From Streptomyces lucensis JCM 4490 (GTDB lineage Bacteria; Actinomycetota; Actinomycetes; Streptomycetales; Streptomycetaceae), in the NCBI RefSeq assembly GCF_014650035.1, contig NZ_BMUE01000001.1, positions 620,001 to 684,000 of the forward strand: 64,000 bases of DNA, written 5' to 3'. The notes under the pieces were generated by a model. The model was not told where the DNA came from and searched no databases. It saw nothing but the letters and a program-made list of their open reading frames with translations. The translations under genes were made by a program, and so were the position numbers. The first letter of the stretch is position 1, and each line of letters starts with the position of its first letter. This document shows positions 60,201-64,000 of this stretch, piece by piece.

Positions 60201-61205
60201 GTGAGGATCTTCGGCAAGGGACGGCACCGGCCCTCCGCCTCCTGGCGGCAGGCCACCGACCGGGCGTTCACGCTGATCGGCGACGGCCGGTACGAGGACG
60301 CGGGCGAGCTCCTGACGCGGGCCGCCGACCTGGAGCCCTGGCTGTCGGAGTCCTGGTTCAACCTCGCCCTGCTGCACAAGTTCCGGCACGACTGGGAGCA
60401 GGCGCGGGCTGCCGGACTGCGGGCCGTGGCCCTGCTCGACCGGGAGACCGGCGCCCCCGACTGGTGGAACGTGGGCATCGCCGCGACCGCCCTGCAGGAC
60501 TGGCCGCTGGCCCGCCGCGCCTGGCAGGCGTACGGGCTGAAGGTGCCCGGTGGCGCCTCACGGCCGAAGGCCGGGGCGGGCGCCGCGTCCGGTGAGCCCG
60601 TCGGCATGGAGCTGGGCAGCGCGGCCGTGCGGCTCTCCCCGGAGGGGGAGGCCGAGGTGGTGTGGGGGCGCAGGCTGGACCCGGCGCGGATGGAGGTGCT
60701 GTCCATCCCGCTCCCCTCGTCCGGACGGCGCTGGGGCGAGGTCGTCCTGCACGACGGCGTCCCGCACGGCGAGCGCACGACCTCCGCCGGGCCTGCCTAC
60801 CCGGTCTTCGACGAGATCGAGCTGTGGGCGCCGTCCCCCGTCCCCACCTGGGTGGTCCTGCTGGAGGCGGCCACGGAGGCGGACCGGGACGCGCTGGAGC
60901 AGCTCGCGGCCGACGCCGGGTTCGCGGCGGAGGACTGGTCCTCGTCGGTGCGGCTGCTGTGCCGGATGTGCTCGGAGTCGCGGATGCCCTCGGACGAGGG
61001 CGAGGGTGTGCACCTGGACCCCCACGACCACAGTGAGCCCGGTCACCCGGGACCGCTCGGCCACCGGACGGACGGACAGCTGTGGGTGCCGGAGCGGGAG
61101 TGCGGGCTGGCCGCACCGGCCGCGCTGGTCCGCGGGCTGCTGGACGGCTGGGTGGCCGACAGCCCGGACTCGCGGGACTGGCGGGATCTCGAAGAGGTTT
61201 GCTGA
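60201..61205 (+). CDS. TPR-containing protein with unknown C-terminal domain
   Basis: A 334-residue soluble protein. The GTG at 60201 begins MRIFGKGRHRPSASW; an in-frame ATG at 60093 would add 36 residues rich in unlikely codons. Residues ~15-115 hold two or three TPR-like helix pairs (ADLEPWLSESWFNLALLHKF, then VGIAATALQDWPLARRAW). The rest has no recognised fold: an acidic tail (~270-330) includes PSDEGEGVHLDPHDHSEPG. It lies between the HD proteins and def. Function unknown. Confidence 0.82.
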   Translation: MRIFGKGRHRPSASWRQATDRAFTLIGDGRYEDAGELLTRAADLEPWLSESWFNLALLHKFRHDWEQARAAGLRAVALLDRETGAPDWWNVGIAATALQDWPLARRAWQAYGLKVPGGASRPKAGAGAASGEPVGMELGSAAVRLSPEGEAEVVWGRRLDPARMEVLSIPLPSSGRRWGEVVLHDGVPHGERTTSAGPAYPVFDEIELWAPSPVPTWVVLLEAATEADRDALEQLAADAGFAAEDWSSSVRLLCRMCSESRMPSDEGEGVHLDPHDHSEPGHPGPLGHRTDGQLWVPERECGLAAPAALVRGLLDGWVADSPDSRDWRDLEEVC

Positions 61206-61274
61206 CCACCGGTGACCGGCCACCTTTAGGCTGTACCCGAGATTTCCAGGCTTGCAGGAAGGCATACGTCGGTC

Positions 61275-61925
61275 ATGGCGCAGCAGGACACCGATCAGCA
61301 GCACGCGGGCGTGCTCCCCGTCGACGACGAGGGTTACGTCGTCGACACGGAGGACTGCGAGGAGCGCGAGACGTCCTGGCGGCAGCGCGGGACCTCGCGC
61401 CCGATCACGGTCGTCGGCAACCCGGTGCTGCACAAGGAGTGCAGAGACGTCACCGAGTTCGGCGAGGAGCTGCAGCAGCTGGTCGCGGACATGTTCGCCA
61501 GCCAGCGCACCGCCGAGGGCGTGGGCCTGGCCGCCAACCAGATCGGCGTCGACCTGAAGGTCTTCGTCTACGACTGCCCCGACGACGAGGGCGTGCGGCA
61601 CGTCGGCGTGGTGTGCAACCCCAAACTCGTCGACCTGCCCGCCGAGAAGCGCCGGCTGGACGACAGCAACGAGGGCTGCCTGTCCGTGCCGACCGCGTAC
61701 GCGCCGCTCGCGCGCCCCGACTACGCCGAGGTGACCGGCCAGGACGAGCAGGGCAACCCGGTCAGGGTGCGCGGTACCGGTTACTTCGCACGCTGTTTGC
61801 AGCACGAGACGGACCACCTCTACGGCTCGCTCTACATCGACCGTCTGTCCAAGCGGGACCGCAAGGACGCGCTGCGGCAGATGGCCGAGAACGAGCCCCG
61901 TTACCCCGTGGTCGCCAACGACTAG
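61275..61925 (+). CDS. def: Peptide deformylase
   Basis: A 216-residue peptide deformylase with an N-terminal acidic extension of ~40 residues. The three motifs are complete: [17 protein letters not shown] (metal Cys) and [10 protein letters not shown] (metal His pair and catalytic Glu). It removes the formyl group from the N-terminus of new proteins. A perfect 17-bp hairpin follows. Its cytoplasmic role and position downstream of the TPR gene give no operon certainty, since 70 bases separate them. Confidence 0.95.
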   Translation: MAQQDTDQQHAGVLPVDDEGYVVDTEDCEERETSWRQRGTSRPITVVGNPVLHKECRDVTEFGEELQQLVADMFASQRTAEGVGLAANQIGVDLKVFVYDCPDDEGVRHVGVVCNPKLVDLPAEKRRLDDSNEGCLSVPTAYAPLARPDYAEVTGQDEQGNPVRVRGTGYFARCLQHETDHLYGSLYIDRLSKRDRKDALRQMAENEPRYPVVAND

Positions 61926-61941
61926 ACGGAGCCGGGCCGTT

Positions 61942-61979
61942 GGGGCGCCCGGCCGGGAACGATCCCGGCCGGGCGCCCC
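61942..61979 (+). terminator. Terminator of def
   Basis: A perfect 17-bp stem joins 61942-61958 and 61963-61979 around an ACGA loop, 17 bases after the stop. The following 235 bases up to the terpene synthase hold no site I can identify with confidence. Confidence 0.88.
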
Positions 61980-62214
61980 TTCGTGTACGTGCATTCGTTC
62001 ATATGTGCGTCGTACAACCTGCCGTCGTTGCGCCCCTAAAGATCCCTAATCGGTCACGCAAGGGGGGAATCTCGGCACCTTGGGGTGGTGAGTGATGCAA
62101 ATCCGTTCCCACGGCGGTCAGTTGTGTTGCTGAATGGAGTGCGGAGATACGCAACGGCGCACGCCCGGCGATCGGGCGGGGCGTGCGCTCCTGGCGGCTG
62201 GAAGGGGTTGTTCT

Positions 62215-63300
62215 GTGCAAGCTTTCCCACGCGGCACGACAGCGACACCGACGGCGGTCGTGGTCCCACCCTCACTGGCACTCCCGGTGGTCGAGTCCGC
62301 CTTTCCCCGGCGACTGCACCCGTATTGGCCCAGGCTTCAGGAGAAGACACGGCAGTGGCTGCTGGAAAAACGCCTCATGCCGGCGGACAAGGTGCGGGAA
62401 TATGCCGATGGACTGTGCTACACCGACCTCATGGCGGGGTACTACCTCGGCGCCCCGGACGAGGTCCTGCAGGCCATCGCTGACTACAGCGCCTGGTTCT
62501 TCGTCTGGGACGACCGCCACGACCGCTACGTCGTCCACGGCCGGACCGGCGACTGGCGTCGGCTGAGGTACCGCCTGCACGCGGCCCTCGACGCGCCGAG
62601 GCACCACCTGCGCCATCCGGACCCACTGGTCGGCGCCTTCGCCGACAGCGTGCTGCGGCTCTACGGTTTCCTGTCCCGCACCTGGAACCAGCGTTTCGCC
62701 CGGCACTTCCACGCGGTGATCGAGGCCTACGACCGCGAGTTCCGCAATCGCAACGAGGGGCGCGTTCCCCGTGTCGAGGAATACCTGACCCTGCGCCGGC
62801 ACACCTTCGCTCACTGGATATGGACGGACCTGCTGGAACCGAGCGCCGGATATGAATTCCCGGACGCGGTGAGGAAAAAACCCGCCTATCGCCGGGCCGC
62901 TCTGCTGAGTCAGGAATTCGCCGCCTGGTACAACGACCTCTGTTCGCTGCCGAAGGAAATCGCGGGCGACGAGGTCCACAATCTCGGCATCAGTCTCATC
63001 ACCCACGAGGGGCTGACACTCGAGGAAGCCGTGGACGAAGTCAGGCGGCGCGTCGAGCGGTGTGTCAGTGAATTCACCGAAGCCGAACGGGACGTACTGC
63101 GGCTCGCCGACGACCTGGCCGACGGAACCGTCCACGGCAAGGAATTGAGCTCCGCGGTCCGTACCTGCGTCGGCAATATGCGCAACTGGTTCAGCACCGT
63201 CTACTGGTTCCACCACGAGTCCGGCCGGTACCGGGTCGACAGCTGGGACGACCGGTCCACACCCCCGTACGTCACCAACGAAGCGGCAGGTGAGAAATGA
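62215..63300 (+). CDS. cyc1: Epi-isozizaene synthase (sesquiterpene cyclase)
   Basis: A 361-residue class I terpene cyclase, the same length as the S. coelicolor enzyme; the GTG at 62215 follows GGAAGGGG. The aspartate-rich motif is DDRHD at 99-103 and the NSE triad NDLCSLPKE at 240-248, which bind three Mg2+ ions. It cyclises farnesyl diphosphate to (+)-epi-isozizaene, precursor of the antibiotic albaflavenone. Lower GC3 in its last third differs slightly from neighbours. It overlaps the P450 gene (ATGA), so both form an operon. Confidence 0.95.
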   Translation: MQAFPRGTTATPTAVVVPPSLALPVVESAFPRRLHPYWPRLQEKTRQWLLEKRLMPADKVREYADGLCYTDLMAGYYLGAPDEVLQAIADYSAWFFVWDDRHDRYVVHGRTGDWRRLRYRLHAALDAPRHHLRHPDPLVGAFADSVLRLYGFLSRTWNQRFARHFHAVIEAYDREFRNRNEGRVPRVEEYLTLRRHTFAHWIWTDLLEPSAGYEFPDAVRKKPAYRRAALLSQEFAAWYNDLCSLPKEIAGDEVHNLGISLITHEGLTLEEAVDEVRRRVERCVSEFTEAERDVLRLADDLADGTVHGKELSSAVRTCVGNMRNWFSTVYWFHHESGRYRVDSWDDRSTPPYVTNEAAGEK

Positions 63301-64000
63301 CCGTCGAGTCCGTGCGGCCCGCATCCCCCGAGACGGCCGGACTGCGCGAACCGCCCCTGGCCCCAGGCGCCGTGCCGGTCCTCGGACACGGCCTGAAGCT
63401 GGTCCGCGACCCGCTCGCCTTCATGTCCCGGCTGGGCGACCACGGGGACGTCGTACGCCTCCGGCTCGGCCCCAAGACGGTGTACGCCGTCACCACGCCG
63501 GCGCTCACCGGCGCACTGGCCCTGAGCCCCGACTTCCGGATCGACGGACCTCTGTGGGAGTCCCTCGAAGGGCTGCTCGGCAAGGAGGGCGTGGCCACCG
63601 CGAACGGCCCCCGGCACCGGCGTCAGCGGCGCACGATCCAGCCCGCGTTCAGGCTGGACGCGATCCCGCGGTACGGACCGGTCATGGAGCAGGAGGCGCA
63701 CGCGCTGACCGAGCGCTGGAAGCCCGGCGAGACCGTCGACTGCACCTCCGAGTCCTTCCGGGTCGCCGTCCGCATCGCGGCCCGCTGCCTGCTGCGCGGC
63801 GAGTACATGGACGAGCGCGCCGAGCGGCTGAGCACCGACCTCGCCACCGTCTTCCGCGGTATGTACCGCAGGATGGTGGTCCCGCTCGGACCGCTGTACC
63901 GGCTGCCGTTCCCGGCCAACCGTGAATTCAACCGGGCGCTGGCCGATTTGCATCTGCTGGTCGACGAGATCGTCGCCGAACGGAGGGCATCTGGTCAAAA
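63297..64000 (+). CDS. Cytochrome P450 CYP170A1 (albaflavenone biosynthesis), 3' end cut
   Basis: The first ~234 residues of a P450; the window ends before the haem-binding Cys. The ATG at 63297 overlaps the terpene synthase stop (ATGA). The visible part matches CYP170A1: PLLGHG-like [74 protein letters not shown] and [16 protein letters not shown]. It oxidises epi-isozizaene to albaflavenols and albaflavenone. In S. coelicolor this P450 also moonlights as a farnesene synthase using a second site in its C-terminal half, which is outside the window. Confidence 0.95.
   Translation, partial: MTVESVRPASPETAGLREPPLAPGAVPVLGHGLKLVRDPLAFMSRLGDHGDVVRLRLGPKTVYAVTTPALTGALALSPDFRIDGPLWESLEGLLGKEGVATANGPRHRRQRRTIQPAFRLDAIPRYGPVMEQEAHALTERWKPGETVDCTSESFRVAVRIAARCLLRGEYMDERAERLSTDLATVFRGMYRRMVVPLGPLYRLPFPANREFNRALADLHLLVDEIVAERRASGQ

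Noticed and set aside
1..64000. CRISPR array, prophage, rRNA or integrase-type mobile element
   Set aside because: No regular spaced repeats, phage genes, rRNA or integrase seen; the only mobile-like feature is the 168-bp element.

Overview
The window is chromosomal DNA from a Streptomyces. GC content is very high with G/C in almost every third codon position, GTG starts are frequent, and several gene sets are actinobacterial hallmarks: SigR/RsrA, WblC (WhiB7 type), mycoredoxin-1, AdnA/AdnB, UvrD2, and epi-isozizaene synthase with its P450. From memory the order matches the S. coelicolor stretch ending at SCO5216/5217 (sigR/rsrA) and SCO5222/5223 (albaflavenone genes). Much of it is also syntenic with M. 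tuberculosis Rv3193c-Rv3206c and the sigH-aroA area. It looks like core chromosome, with one small inserted element and a few accessory patches.

Left end (1-4.4 kb): a tightly overlapping operon of a PelF-like glycosyltransferase (cut by the window edge), a multi-pass membrane protein, a 24-codon ORF, an NAD-dependent epimerase and a spherulin-4-like glycosidase. It looks like a Pel-type (galactosamine-containing) exopolysaccharide locus. 4.4-13.7 kb: moeZ behind a SigR-type promoter, two small secreted proteins (one beta-trefoil lectin-like, with dense dyad symmetry upstream), two tandem secreted TAP-family lipoprotein hydrolases, a 942-residue kinase-like/LPG-synthase-like membrane protein and an alkyltransferase-like protein. 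13.9-27.1 kb is a DNA-repair and redox block: AdnA, AdnB, an M20 peptidase, NudC, a small ORF next to a 168-bp inverted-repeat element, mycoredoxin-1 (SigR-type promoter) and UvrD2.

27.1-28.5 kb is the wblC locus: a WblC-type promoter, a roughly 600-nt leader with a 106-codon ORF and an intrinsic terminator, then wblC and a small partner. 28.6-31.2 kb holds an AarF/UbiB kinase-like protein and a ThiF/E1-like protein. 31.4-35.3 kb holds a zinc peptidase and a TerD-AIM24 fusion followed by two further AIM24 proteins. 35.3-44.4 kb holds a NUDIX hydrolase, a DUF2342 protein, an SDR epimerase, MoaE, a small membrane peptide, a PDZ/Lon-like protease, a PPA1309-family protein and a UPF0182 membrane protein. 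Two identical initiator tRNA genes (44.4 and 46.6 kb) flank a Sel1/TPR protein.

46.8-61.9 kb: a Fur-family regulator divergent from a catalase with a Fur-like operator between them; CBS protein; HisN; TetR and an SMR exporter overlapping tail to tail; aroA-rsgA; M50-like protein; SRAP; alpha/beta hydrolase; sigR-rsrA with the autoregulatory SigR promoter; two HD/HD-GYP membrane proteins; TPR protein; peptide deformylase. The right edge carries epi-isozizaene synthase and the first half of CYP170A1 (albaflavenone biosynthesis).

Three promoters fit GGAAT-N18-GTT exactly (moeZ, mrx1, sigR), tying sulfur transfer and thiol reduction to the SigR thiol-stress response encoded in the same window. 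WblC is the antibiotic-response regulator. Frames were read by eye; no database search was run.
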